Notes: generated by a model not told the origin, from the sequence alone. Positions 7,104-14,680 are shown, counted from the stretch's first letter. The stretch: 14,680 bases of DNA from an uncultured Gammaproteobacteria bacterium (GCA_905480065.1 CAJQOV010000171.1:1-14680), one strand, 5' to 3'. Made by a program: numbers and translations.

Positions 7104-7625
7104 TTAGCCGCGATGCTGTTGCCGGTGGTAGGCGGTGTGACTGCAATTCGGACAGGCCGGGATTTCGCCCGTGGAGTGAAAGTGCAGCGGATTACCGCAG
7201 CTGTCACAAATCAGTGTACCGGGCCCGGTAAACTCGCCGCTGTTCCAGGTCGGGCCGGCTTGCAGTTCCTGTTCAAATTGCAGCATTTCCAGCCGGGTGT
7301 GGTCGGCGGCCAGCGCCAGTGCTTCCAGCAGGCGTTCCTCGATCAGTTCGACATCGAAACGCAACCAGTCGCCCAGTTCATGGCCGGTCGCGGCCAGGTG
7401 TTGACCGGCGTCCTGCAGGTCGCGCTGCACGTAATACGCCACCTTTTCGGCTTCGTCACGGGTCAGTTCGCCCAGTTCAACGGCCGTATCACGCGCCTTG
7501 TGGATAAAGCGCTGCAGCGCGGGCAGGGTGTCTTCCTCGGCCTCCTCGATGGCGGTCCTGACCCGCAGCATCATGTCGTCATAGGCGTTTTGCCATTTTT
7601 CGCGGTTGGAGTGTTTGTCAGTCAT
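7104..7625 (-). CDS. YbeL-type zinc-ribbon protein (DUF1451)
   Basis: Cytoplasmic protein of 173 aa with the same layout as E. coli YbeL: a long charged helical region (about 1–120, with LGELTRDEAEKVAYYVQRDL), the segment SGEFTGPGTLIC, and a C-terminal zinc ribbon with Cys140-x2-Cys143 and Cys158-x2-Cys161. The family function is unknown. The ATG at 7625 is preceded on the minus strand by AGGG at a good distance. The frame continues far upstream into the antisense of leuS, but that extension is a G+C artefact. It is divergent from leuS, as in several gammaproteobacteria, and is followed on the same strand by the Dabb gene 62 bases later. Confidence 0.85.
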   Translation of the reverse strand: MTDKHSNREKWQNAYDDMMLRVRTAIEEAEEDTLPALQRFIHKARDTAVELGELTRDEAEKVAYYVQRDLQDAGQHLAATGHELGDWLRFDVELIEERLLEALALAADHTRLEMLQFEQELQAGPTWNSGEFTGPGTLICDSCGNPLHFHSTGEIPACPNCSHTAYHRQQHRG

Positions 7626-7702
7626 GTGCGATCCCTGTATTGGCCAGATACTTGTAGTTTGGCCCAAAGCCGGCACGAGGTGAAGGAAAACCGGCTGCCG
7701 TG

Positions 7703-7732
7703 TTGTGGCGGGTGTTGTCGCTACGGTATTCT
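7703..7732 (+). promoter_or_regulatory. Possible σ70 promoter for leuS
   Basis: TTGTGG at 7703–7708 and TATTCT at 7727–7732 are separated by 18 bases, 31 bases before the leuS ATG. Three of six −35 bases and four of six −10 bases match consensus. It lies in the 138-base divergent gap between the YbeL-type gene and leuS, where a promoter is needed. Confidence 0.3.
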
Positions 7733-7763
7733 TCCAGCTTCGTTTTTCATTGGCATGCGTCCC

Positions 7764-10217
7764 ATGGAAGAGATCTACCAACCCGAGCGCCTCGAGGCCG
7801 AGGCCCGCCAGTACTGGGAAGCCCACGCGACCTTTCGCGCGGTTGAGGATCCGGCACGGGAGAAATTCTACTGTTTGTCCATGTTCCCGTATCCAAGCGG
7901 CCGCCTGCACATGGGGCATGTGCGCAATTACACCATCGGTGACGTCATAGCGCGCTACCAGCGCATGCAGGGCAAAAACGTGTTGCAGCCGATGGGCTGG
8001 GACGCGTTCGGCCTGCCGGCCGAGAACGCCGCGATCCAGCACCAGGTACCGCCGGCCCAATGGACCTGGGAAAACATCGATTACATGCGCAACCAGCTCA
8101 AGCTGCTCGGCTTCGGTTATGACTGGGAGCGGGAACTGGCGACCTGCCATCCCGATTACTACCGCTGGGAGCAGTGGTTCTTCGCGCGCCTGTTCAACAA
8201 GGGGCTGGTCTACAAAAAGACCGCGATGGTGAACTGGGATCCGGTCGACCAGACCGTGCTGGCCAACGAGCAGGTCATCGACGGGCGCGGCTGGCGCTCC
8301 GGCGCGCTGGTCGAACGCCGCGAGATTCCGCAGTGGTTCATGAAGATTTCGCAGTATGCGGATGAATTGCTGGCCGATCTGGACCAGTTGACCGGCTGGC
8401 CCGAGCAGGTGGTCACCATGCAGCGCAACTGGATCGGGCGCTCCGAGGGCGTGGAGATGCAGTTCGGCATCGAGGGGCGCAACGAAACCCTGTCCATCTA
8501 TACCACCCGCCCGGACACGGTGATGGGCGTGACCTATGTCGCGCTGGCGCCGGAACACCCGCTGGCGGTGCAAGCCGCGGCAACCAGTCCGGCACTGGAA
8601 GCATTCATCAGCGAGTGCCGCAACACGCGCGTGGCCGAGGCCGACATGGCCACGCTGGAAAAAAAGGGTGTCGACACTGGGCTGAAGGCGCTGCACCCGG
8701 TGACCGGCGAGGCGGTGCCGGTGTGGGCGGCCAATTTTGTATTGATGGACTACGGGCATGGCGCGGTGATGGCCGTGCCGGCGCATGACCAGCGCGACTA
8801 TGAGTTTGCCCGGCAAAACGGGCTGCGCATTCGCCAGGTGATTCGTCCGGGGAATCGCGGTGCGCCGGCGGATCTCACCCGGGCCGCCTATACCGAAAAG
8901 GGCATTCTGCAGGAATCCGGTCGCTTCAGCGGGCTCAGTTCCGCACAGGCGTTCGAGGCCATCGCCGACTGGCTGGTCGCGGCAGGCAAGGGCGCGCGCC
9001 GGGTGAATTACCGCCTGCGCGACTGGGGCGTGTCGCGCCAGCGTTACTGGGGTTGCCCGATACCGATCATCAATTGCACAAAATGCGGTGCGCAACCGGT
9101 GCCGGAAAGTGACCTGCCCGTGGTGCTGCCGACCGACGTTACCGTCGACGCCACCGGGTCGCCGCTGAAGAAGATGCGCGACTTTATCGATACCACCTGT
9201 CCGTGCTGTGGCGGCAAGGCCGAGCGCGAGACCGATACCTTCGACACCTTTTTTGAGTCCTCCTGGTACTACGCACGTTATGCCTGTGCCGACCAGCGCG
9301 AGGCGATGCTGGACGAACGCGCGGACTACTGGCTGCCGGTCGACCAGTACATCGGCGGCATCGAACATGCCGTGTTGCACCTGCTGTATGCGCGCTTCTT
9401 CAACAAGCTGATGCGCGACGAGGGGCTGATCAGGCCGGACGAACCGTTCACGGCACTGCTGACCCAGGGTATGGTGCTGAAGGACGGCACCAAGATGTCC
9501 AAGTCCAAGGGCAACACGGTCGACCCGCAGAAACTGATCGATCGCTATGGCGCCGATACCGTGCGCCTGTTCACCATGTTTGCTGCACCGCCTGAGCAGT
9601 CGCTGGAATGGGCCGACTCGGGTGTGGAAGGCGCCTCGCGGTTCCTCAAGCGGCTGTGGAAGCTGGTACTGCAACATGTCTCTGGCGGCGCGACCGTGGC
9701 ACTGGATGTGGCGGCACTGAACGACACGCAAAAGGCGTTACGCACCAGGCTGCACAGCACGCTGGCCAAGGTCGGCGACGACATCGGCAGGCGCTATACC
9801 TTTAACACGGCGATCGCCGCCAACATGGAACTGATGAATGAACTGATGCGTTTCGAGGACAGCAGTGCCCAGGGCCGGGCGGTATTGCAGGAGGCGCTGG
9901 AGTGCGTGGTACTGATGCTCTCGCCCATTGTGCCGCACATCACCCACGCCTGCTGGCATGCGCTCGGACATGACATGGCAGTAGTGGATTGCCGCTGGCC
10001 GCCGGTGGATGAGTCGGCACTGGTGCAGGACACGCTCACGCTGGCGGTGCAGGTTAACGGCAAGCTGCGCTGTACCATCTCGGTGGCGGCGGATGCCGAC
10101 CGCTATACCATCGAGCAGACGGCGCTGGTAGAGGAGAATGTTGTGCGTCACACCGCAGGCAAAGCGGTGCGCAAGATCATCCTTGTGCCCGGCAAACTGG
10201 TGAATATCGTGCTGTGA
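7764..10217 (+). CDS. leuS: Leucyl-tRNA synthetase LeuS
   Basis: Class I aminoacyl-tRNA synthetase that charges tRNA-Leu, 817 aa, cytoplasmic. The catalytic HIGH motif appears as HMGH at 49–52 within PYPSGRLHMGHVRNYTIGDV, and KMSKS is at 577–581. The CP1 editing domain shows the threonine-rich TTRPDT and AVPAHDQRDYEFA motifs. A possible zinc knuckle lies at Cys438-x2-Cys441 and Cys479-P-Cys481-Cys482. The segment before KMSKS is only LLTQGMVLKDGT, so the leucine-specific domain present in E. coli LeuS is absent; this accounts for most of the length difference (about 860 aa in E. coli). The C-terminus VNGKLRC…VRKIILVPGKLVNIVL is the usual end. ATG 7764 (MEEIYQPE) aligns with E. coli MQEQYRPE; ATG 7755 would add three residues. 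Neither start has a clear Shine-Dalgarno sequence. The stop shares a base with the lptE ATG. Confidence 0.97.
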   Translation: MEEIYQPERLEAEARQYWEAHATFRAVEDPAREKFYCLSMFPYPSGRLHMGHVRNYTIGDVIARYQRMQGKNVLQPMGWDAFGLPAENAAIQHQVPPAQWTWENIDYMRNQLKLLGFGYDWERELATCHPDYYRWEQWFFARLFNKGLVYKKTAMVNWDPVDQTVLANEQVIDGRGWRSGALVERREIPQWFMKISQYADELLADLDQLTGWPEQVVTMQRNWIGRSEGVEMQFGIEGRNETLSIYTTRPDTVMGVTYVALAPEHPLAVQAAATSPALEAFISECRNTRVAEADMATLEKKGVDTGLKALHPVTGEAVPVWAANFVLMDYGHGAVMAVPAHDQRDYEFARQNGLRIRQVIRPGNRGAPADLTRAAYTEKGILQESGRFSGLSSAQAFEAIADWLVAAGKGARRVNYRLRDWGVSRQRYWGCPIPIINCTKCGAQPVPESDLPVVLPTDVTVDATGSPLKKMRDFIDTTCPCCGGKAERETDTFDTFFESSWYYARYACADQREAMLDERADYWLPVDQYIGGIEHAVLHLLYARFFNKLMRDEGLIRPDEPFTALLTQGMVLKDGTKMSKSKGNTVDPQKLIDRYGADTVRLFTMFAAPPEQSLEWADSGVEGASRFLKRLWKLVLQHVSGGATVALDVAALNDTQKALRTRLHSTLAKVGDDIGRRYTFNTAIAANMELMNELMRFEDSSAQGRAVLQEALECVVLMLSPIVPHITHACWHALGHDMAVVDCRWPPVDESALVQDTLTLAVQVNGKLRCTISVAADADRYTIEQTALVEENVVRHTAGKAVRKIILVPGKLVNIVL

Positions 10218-10723
10218 TGTCGATGCGTATCCGCCTATCGGGTTTGCTGTTGCTGCTTGTGCTGGCCGCTGTCCTTGCGGGCTGTGGCTTCCAGTTGCGC
10301 GGCAGCAGTGCGTTGCCGCAATCCATGTCGGTTACCTATATCAAGGGTATCCGCCCCTTCGGTACGCTGGCCGACGATTTCGCGGCCGCGCTGCGGTTGC
10401 GAAATATTACCGTCACCGACCGTGAGCGAAATGCCACGGCGTTGCTCGAGATTACCGAGAACAGCACCGAAAAACTGGTGGTATCGGTGGACACGGACGG
10501 TAATGTACTGGAGTACGAGATACGCCAGATCATCCGCTTCTCGGTGGTTACCGCTGACCAGCTGGTGGTGGTGCCGGAGCAGTCGGTGGTACTGAGTCGA
10601 GACTATATCTTCAGCAGCACAGACGTACTCGGCAAGCAGCGCGAGGAGCAGGTGGTGCGCGCGACGCTGCAGGAGAATCTGGTCAACCTCGCCATGCTGC
10701 GTATTGCCGCCGTGGCGCATTGA
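10217..10723 (+). CDS. lptE: LPS-assembly lipoprotein LptE
   Basis: Outer-membrane lipoprotein that plugs the LptD barrel and takes part in delivering lipopolysaccharide to the cell surface; 168 aa. The lipoprotein signal is clear: MSMRIR, a leucine-rich segment, then the lipobox LAGC with Cys23 as the lipidated residue, followed by GFQLRGSSALP, the hallmark start of mature LptE. The rest has the family's LptE/RlpB character (NVLEYEIRQIIRFSV, LSRDYIFSSTDVLGKQREEQ). ATG at 10217 overlaps the leuS stop (TGATG). GTG at 10214 and ATG at 10223 are alternatives that leave the signal intact. In many relatives holA follows at once; here about 1 kb intervenes. Confidence 0.92.
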   Translation: MSMRIRLSGLLLLLVLAAVLAGCGFQLRGSSALPQSMSVTYIKGIRPFGTLADDFAAALRLRNITVTDRERNATALLEITENSTEKLVVSVDTDGNVLEYEIRQIIRFSVVTADQLVVVPEQSVVLSRDYIFSSTDVLGKQREEQVVRATLQENLVNLAMLRIAAVAH

Positions 10724-10842
10724 ACACCGGGTCCCTGGTTGAGGGAACGCGCGGGGTCGCCGTCGGTACGTTTGCCTGGACTGGCCGGATGCCATGCCGG
10801 ATTGGTGCTCGATCCATGTGCGGCGGGAAAATTCAAACCCTG

Positions 10843-10851
10843 TGATATCAT
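10843..10851 (+). promoter_or_regulatory. Candidate extended −10 promoter for the hemerythrin-like gene
   Basis: TGATATCAT fits the extended −10 pattern TGnTATAAT with one mismatch. It lies 32 bases before the ATG at 10884 and is preceded by an A/T-rich stretch (GGGAAAATTCAAA). No −35 box is obvious, as is common for extended −10 promoters. It would let the gene be transcribed independently of leuS–lptE. Confidence 0.35.
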
Positions 10852-10883
10852 GGCGGCAGCGAGTCAACAGACGGCAGTTAATC

Positions 10884-11426
10884 ATGAAGCTGACACTCGA
10901 ATCACTCCATAAGGATCACGACAATCTGAGAAGAGTTCTGTACCTGCTTGAGCAATTGTTGATCGATTTCTACCGTGGGTCTTTTCATGACTACCCGATG
11001 CTGCAGCGCATCCTGGCATATATCCAGGATTATCCGGAGCAAGCACACCATCCGCTGGAAGATGAAATCTTTTCAAGAATCCTTGATGCCGGCATCAGTG
11101 ACGGAAAATTGCGCAAGAATATTAATGCGCTTATGAAGGATCACTCGGAACTGGAGGTCATTACAAGAGATGCAATGCATGCAATCGAGACCATGTCTGT
11201 AACCGGGGATTCTGACATCTCAGGCATCGGGAACAGCTTGTCTGCATTAATAAATCGACACAGGGCGCACATTCTTTTTGAGGAAATGAATATATATCCA
11301 TATGTCAAAGAACATTTGGACAAAAAGGGCTGGGAAAAAATTGGCGCGCTGGTTCCTTGCCAGGAAGATCCGTTATTCGGCGACAGGGTAAGCAAGGAAT
11401 ACGAGCATATATTCAAGGCCCTCTAG
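10884..11426 (+). CDS. Hemerythrin HHE domain protein
   Basis: Cytoplasmic, mostly helical protein of 180 aa. It shows the histidine and carboxylate pattern of hemerythrin-like HHE domains, which bind a diiron centre and sense or carry O2 or NO, or protect iron–sulfur proteins. Candidate ligands are His12 (LHKDHDNL), His55/His56 with Glu59/Glu61 (AHHPLEDEIF), His87 (MKDHSELE), and His126/His129 with Glu133/Glu134 (RHRAHILFEEMNIYPYV). Which pair with iron cannot be decided here. No signal peptide or extra domain is seen. An in-frame ATG at 10794 would add 30 residues without HHE character and overlap the putative promoter, so 10884 is preferred. G+C is about 45 % by hand count over 10921–11400, far below the neighbours, suggesting horizontal gain. 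Confidence 0.85.
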   Translation: MKLTLESLHKDHDNLRRVLYLLEQLLIDFYRGSFHDYPMLQRILAYIQDYPEQAHHPLEDEIFSRILDAGISDGKLRKNINALMKDHSELEVITRDAMHAIETMSVTGDSDISGIGNSLSALINRHRAHILFEEMNIYPYVKEHLDKKGWEKIGALVPCQEDPLFGDRVSKEYEHIFKAL

Positions 11427-11719
11427 GCCGGGCAGTTACCTCAAAAGGATGTCGCAGCGCAGTTGCTGCCTGTACCAGGGGAAAATCTGCTCCTACCCTC
11501 TGTTCCTCCCTGGCTACACGGATAACAATTATTTTCTCTGTGTCCTCTGTGGCGATTATATTTTTCTCTGCGTCCTGGCGGCTTTGCGCGCAAACATTTA
11601 TGGATTAATCCACCCCTGCTTGCATCCAGCGCCACCGGTACCGCAATTCACTATTCCGGTGCCGGCCGGGTTTGGCGTACCATGACAGGCACAACACAGC
11701 CAACGGTACTGCCTGCCGC
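11427..11719. other. Non-coding spacer between the hemerythrin-like gene and holA
   Basis: 293 bases with no supported gene. It includes the degenerate direct repeats at 11532–11587 and a short inverted repeat CACCGG…CCGGTG near 11631–11659. The small reading frames through the repeats are arginine/histidine-rich and look like repeat translation rather than protein. Confidence 0.65.
11532..11587 (+). repeat. CTCTGTG-type degenerate direct repeat
   Basis: Two copies with a 30-base period: TTTTCTCTGTGTCCTCTG then TGGCG (11532–11554), and TTTTCTCTGCGTCCTGGCGG then CTTTGCG (11562–11587). The same sequence type recurs as an inverted repeat at 14074–14147. Similar sequences are, to my recollection, scattered in intergenic DNA of many environmental bacteria. 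Confidence 0.6.
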
Positions 11720-12754
11720 ATGCAACTGAAACCCGAGCAACTCGATGCACACCTGAACAAGACGCTGGCGCCGGTCTATTTCATCAGCGGCGATGAACCG
11801 TTGCGGGTGCTGGAGGCGGCCGACGCGATTCGCGCAGCCGCGCGTGCACAGGGTTACGATGAACGCGATGTGCTGACCGTGCAGGCCGGCTTTGACTGGA
11901 ACAGCCTGCTGGCCGAGGCCGGCAACCTGTCGCTGTTTGCGCAGCGCAAGGTGATTGACCTGCGCCTGCCGTCCGGCAAGCCCGGCGATGCCGGTGCCAG
12001 GGCGTTGCGGGAATACGCGCAGCGCCCGCCGGAAGATACCGTGCTGTTGATCACCGCCGGGAAGCTGGAACCGGCTGCACGCAACAGCAAGTGGGTACAG
12101 GCGCTGGAGCAGGCCGGGGTGGTGAGCTTTGTCTGGCCGCTCGACGGCAATGATTTTCCCGCCTGGGTGCAGGCGCGCATGCGCCGGCGCGGTCTGGAAC
12201 CGACGCGTGATGCAGTGCGCATGCTGGCGGACCGGGTCGAGGGCAACCTGCTGGCCTGTGTGCAGGAGATTGACAAGCTGTACTTGTTGCGCGGGGCCGG
12301 TCCGGTGGACGAATCCGACATCCTGCAACTGGTGGCCGATCACGCGCGTTACGACGTGTACGGCCTGGTCGATGCCGCGCTGTCCGGACAGGCCGCGCGC
12401 AGTGTGCACATCCTGCAGGGCCTGCAGGCCGAAGGCACGGCGCCGCCGGTGGTGCTGTGGGCGCTGGCGCGTGAAATCCGCCAGCTGGCCGGCATGGCCG
12501 CCGCGGTCTCGGCCGGGCAGGCCATACCTGCGGTGCTGGCGAAATACCGCGTCTGGGCCAATCGCAAGGGCCTGGTCGGCAATGCCCTGAAGCGCCTGCC
12601 GGCCGGGCAGTGCCACACGCTGCTCCGGCAGTGCGCCGCACTGGACCGGGTGTGCAAGGGCCAGGCGGCAGGCAACGCCTGGGACGAGCTGTTACAATTG
12701 ACCCTGCAACTGGCCGGCAAGCCGGTCTTGCAAGGTCCGGGTCAGGCTTCCTGA
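11720..12754 (+). CDS. holA: DNA polymerase III subunit delta
   Basis: The δ subunit opens the β sliding clamp as part of the clamp loader (δ, δ', γ/τ). It has 344 aa, against 343 in E. coli. The N-terminus MQLKPEQLDAHLNKTLAPVYFISGDEPLRVLEAADAIR corresponds to E. coli MIRLYPEQLRAQLNEGL and contains the modified P-loop-like GDEPL region without a true Walker A, as usual for δ. LSLFAQRKVIDLRLP matches the clamp-contact segment. EGNLLACVQEIDKL and KYRVWANRKGLVGNALKRL are conserved further on. The ATG at 11720 gives the aligned start; the in-frame TTG at 11672 adds 16 residues of no family character. The Shine-Dalgarno sequence is poor. It is 10 bases from proA. Confidence 0.93.
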   Translation: MQLKPEQLDAHLNKTLAPVYFISGDEPLRVLEAADAIRAAARAQGYDERDVLTVQAGFDWNSLLAEAGNLSLFAQRKVIDLRLPSGKPGDAGARALREYAQRPPEDTVLLITAGKLEPAARNSKWVQALEQAGVVSFVWPLDGNDFPAWVQARMRRRGLEPTRDAVRMLADRVEGNLLACVQEIDKLYLLRGAGPVDESDILQLVADHARYDVYGLVDAALSGQAARSVHILQGLQAEGTAPPVVLWALAREIRQLAGMAAAVSAGQAIPAVLAKYRVWANRKGLVGNALKRLPAGQCHTLLRQCAALDRVCKGQAAGNAWDELLQLTLQLAGKPVLQGPGQAS

Positions 12755-12764
12755 GTATCAGTAC

Positions 12765-14048
12765 ATGAGCGTAAAGGCAGAATCGATCAACTTTGATGTT
12801 GCGCAGTACATGCAGGGCGTGGGCGTGCGTGCCCGTGCCGCGGCGCGCGCCATGAGCCGTGCGGACAGCGGCAAAAAGGACGCGGCGCTTACTGCCATTG
12901 CCGCCGCCATCGAGGCGGCCGCAGAAACCCTCAGGGCCGAGAATGCCAAAGACCTGGAGGCCGGCCGCAAGCAGGGCCTGGATGCCGCGTTGCTGGATCG
13001 CCTCGAGCTGAACGATGAACGCATTGCCGCCATGGCCGGGGGGCTGCGCGAAATTGCCCTGTTGCCGGACCCGGTCGGCAGCATCAGCGACATGAAATTC
13101 CGTCCCTCCGGTATCCAGGTCGGGCGCATGCGAGTGCCGCTGGGTGTCATCGGCATCATCTACGAATCCCGCCCGAACGTTACTGCCGACGCTGCCGGGT
13201 TATGCATGAAGGCCGGCAATGCCGCCATTTTGCGTGGTGGTTCCGAGGCGCTGCACTCCAATCAGGCGATCGCCAGATGTATCCACGCCGGGCTGGCCGA
13301 GGCCGGGCTGCCAGCGGACGCGGTGCAGGTGATCGAGACCACCGATCGTGCCGCCGTCGGCGAACTGATTCGTATGCAAGAGTATGTGGATGTGATCGTG
13401 CCGCGCGGCGGCAAGGGCCTGATCGAGCGCATCAGCGCAGAGGCACGCGTGCCGGTGATCAAGCACCTGCACGGCGTTTGTCACACCTACATCGACGACC
13501 AGGCCGACCTCGACAAGGCCATCAGGGTGGCCTTCAATGCCAAGACGCAGCGTTACGGCACCTGCAATACCATGGAGACGCTGCTGGTTGCGCAAGGTAT
13601 CGCGGCTACCGTGTTGCCGCCGCTGGCCGCGCAGTACCAGGCCGTGGGCGTGGAATTGCGCGGATGCGAACGTACCCGCGCAATTCTGCCCGCTATCAAC
13701 GCGGCCACCGAGGCCGACTGGGACGAGGAATACCTCGCGCCGATCCTGGCAATTCGCGTCGTCGACGATCTTGCTGCGGCGATCGAGCACATCGCCGTGC
13801 ATGGTTCCGATCATACGGACGCGATCATCACCGAGTCACTGACCCGCGCGCAGCGTTTTCTGCGCGAGGTGGACTCCAGCTCGGTAATGGTGAATGCCTC
13901 CAGCCGCTTTGCCGATGGCTTCGAATACGGACTGGGTGCCGAGATCGGCATCAGTACCGACAAGCTGCACGCGCGCGGCCCGGTCGGCCTGGAAGGCCTG
14001 ACCACACTGAAATACATCGTCGTCGGCGACGGGCATATCCGTACCTGA
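12765..14048 (+). CDS. proA: Gamma-glutamyl phosphate reductase ProA
   Basis: NADPH-dependent reduction of γ-glutamyl phosphate to glutamate-5-semialdehyde, the second step of proline synthesis; cytoplasmic, 427 aa against about 417 in E. coli. It is a member of the aldehyde dehydrogenase superfamily. Family motifs are GVIGIIYESRPNVTADAAGLCMKAGNAAILRGGSEA, VDVIVPRGGKGLIERI and HLHGVCHTYID. The catalytic Cys267 lies in QRYGTCNTMETLL. The C-terminus holds HGSDHTDAIITE and the FADGFEYGLGAEIGIST segment. The first ~12 residues are an extension. It follows holA by 10 bases with a weak ribosome binding site, so the two are probably co-transcribed. ProB is not in the window. Confidence 0.96.
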   Translation: MSVKAESINFDVAQYMQGVGVRARAAARAMSRADSGKKDAALTAIAAAIEAAAETLRAENAKDLEAGRKQGLDAALLDRLELNDERIAAMAGGLREIALLPDPVGSISDMKFRPSGIQVGRMRVPLGVIGIIYESRPNVTADAAGLCMKAGNAAILRGGSEALHSNQAIARCIHAGLAEAGLPADAVQVIETTDRAAVGELIRMQEYVDVIVPRGGKGLIERISAEARVPVIKHLHGVCHTYIDDQADLDKAIRVAFNAKTQRYGTCNTMETLLVAQGIAATVLPPLAAQYQAVGVELRGCERTRAILPAINAATEADWDEEYLAPILAIRVVDDLAAAIEHIAVHGSDHTDAIITESLTRAQRFLREVDSSSVMVNASSRFADGFEYGLGAEIGISTDKLHARGPVGLEGLTTLKYIVVGDGHIRT

Positions 14049-14073
14049 TAAATTTCGACATGATAAAAACAGC

Positions 14074-14147
14074 CACAGAGCACACCGGGGGCACAGAGAT
14101 TGAATAATGCGGTCGCAATGACTTGCCTCTGTGCCCTCGGTGGCGTG
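14074..14147. repeat. Inverted repeat of the CTCTGTG family between proA and nadD
   Basis: The left arm 14083–14098 and the right arm 14127–14142 are complementary at 15 of 16 bases, with 28 bases between. Before the left arm, CACAGAG at 14074–14080 adds a second partial copy. The arms read CTCTGTGCCC then CGGTG outward, the same type of sequence as at 11532–11554. As RNA it would form a strong hairpin in the proA–nadD spacer, with no T-run after it. Confidence 0.7.
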
Positions 14148-14168
14148 TATAACAATAATTAAATCTTC

Positions 14169-14680
14169 ATGATCGGCATTCTCGGTGGCACCTTCGATCC
14201 GGTTCATTACGGTCATCTGCGCCCGGCGCTGGAAGTGAAGGATGCGCTCGGGCTGGCGGAAGTCCGGCTGATTCCCTGCCGCGTGCCACCACACCGGCCA
14301 CAGCCGCTGGCTACACCGCAGCAGCGTGCGACCATGCTGCAGGCCGCCATTGCCGGGCATGACGGTTTCGTGGTCGATGAACGCGAGTTCAGTCGCGCAG
14401 GGCCGTCCTGGACCTACGACACGCTCGACTCGCTGCGCAAGGATTTTCCCGCGGAAACGCTGTGCCTGCTGGTGGGCATGGATGCATTCCTCGGGTTGAC
14501 CAGCTGGTATCGCTGGCGTGAGCTGAGCAATCACTGTCACCTGGTGGTGATGACCCGTCCCGGTGCGGAACTTCCCGAGCACGGCGAGCTGGGCAACCTG
14601 ATCGTCAAACACCGCATGCTGGATGCTGCGGCATTGCGCAGCCGATCTTCCGGCATGCTGTACTTTCAGCAGGTCACCCA
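14169..14680 (+). CDS. nadD: Nicotinate-nucleotide adenylyltransferase NadD (3' end outside window)
   Basis: Transfers AMP from ATP to nicotinate mononucleotide, making deamido-NAD in the NAD pathway; cytoplasmic. 170 codons are present; the E. coli protein is about 213 aa, so the last part is missing. The nucleotidyltransferase motif GGTFDPVHYGH covers residues 6–16. IPCRVPPHRP, the SWTYDTL motif (80–86, pattern SxTxxT) and LLVGMDAFLGLTSWYRW are typical of NadD. The ATG at 14169 gives the exact family N-terminus. No Shine-Dalgarno sequence is visible: the bases before it are A/T-rich (CAATAATTAAATCTTC). The proA–nadD order is known from Pseudomonas. Confidence 0.95.
   Translation, partial: MIGILGGTFDPVHYGHLRPALEVKDALGLAEVRLIPCRVPPHRPQPLATPQQRATMLQAAIAGHDGFVVDEREFSRAGPSWTYDTLDSLRKDFPAETLCLLVGMDAFLGLTSWYRWRELSNHCHLVVMTRPGAELPEHGELGNLIVKHRMLDAAALRSRSSGMLYFQQVT

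Noticed and set aside
7050..7763. An upstream extension of the leuS frame by about 238 codons
   Set aside because: It lies antisense to the YbeL-type gene and has no family similarity. LeuS begins at MEEIYQPE as in other bacteria.
7104..9731. An 875-codon open frame on the minus strand, antisense to leuS
   Set aside because: Only its last 173 codons, starting at the ATG at 7625 with a good ribosome binding site, resemble a real protein (YbeL type). The rest mirrors leuS, whose G+C-rich codons leave the antisense frame open; its translation has no recognisable motifs.
10724..10780. A terminator after lptE (TCCCT-GGTTG-AGGGA)
   Set aside because: The stem is only five base pairs and no T-run follows, so it cannot be supported as an intrinsic terminator.
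11441..11635. A 64-codon minus-strand ORF rich in Arg and His
   Set aside because: It is a translation of the CTCTGTG repeats. Such frames appear wherever this repeat occurs and lack any start context.
13202..14107. A 301-codon plus-strand ORF overlapping proA
   Set aside because: It is an out-of-frame shadow of proA: arginine-rich, low complexity and without motifs, whereas the proA frame has all its catalytic signatures.

Overview
The window reads as a stretch of a gammaproteobacterial chromosome. Two housekeeping clusters lie in orders known from this class: miaB–ybeZ–ybeY–ybeX–lnt, and leuS–lptE–holA–proA–nadD with a YbeL-type gene divergent from leuS. Housekeeping genes are G+C-rich (hand counts of single 60-base lines give about 68–73 %). 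LeuS has a short catalytic insert before KMSKS, unlike the E. coli and Pseudomonas enzymes. Together with proA next to nadD, this suggests a Pseudomonas/Chromatiales-like environmental lineage rather than an enteric. That placement is inference.

Layout. At 1–4984, five co-directional, tightly packed genes encode the end of MiaB (tRNA ms2i6A37 methylthiotransferase), the PhoH-family ATPase YbeZ, the endoribonuclease YbeY, the CBS-domain protein YbeX/CorC and apolipoprotein N-acyltransferase Lnt. Two junctions have 4-base stop/start overlaps. Region 4985–5384 is non-coding and carries two nearly identical 54-bp paired REP-like elements and an 18-bp perfect palindrome. At 5385–6431 is a secreted protein with a C-terminal dockerin-like domain, of lower G+C (about 48 %). 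A third REP pair lies at 6548–6610. On the minus strand are an exported Dabb-domain protein (6643–7041) and a YbeL/DUF1451 zinc-ribbon protein (7104–7625).

From 7764 onward everything is on the plus strand: leuS, lptE, a hemerythrin-like protein of about 45 % G+C, a spacer with degenerate CTCTGTG repeats, holA, proA, an inverted repeat of the same family, and the start of nadD, cut by the window edge.

How the genes relate: the first cluster joins tRNA modification, ribosome quality control and lipoprotein maturation. The second joins aminoacylation, LPS export (LptE), DNA polymerase III clamp loading (HolA), proline synthesis (ProA) and NAD synthesis (NadD). The accessory content is two low-G+C genes next to two different families of dispersed extragenic repeats. 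I did not find a defence system, phage, transposase, CRISPR array or RNA gene. The least ordinary items are the dockerin-bearing protein between REP clusters, the split of lptE from holA, and the two repeat families.
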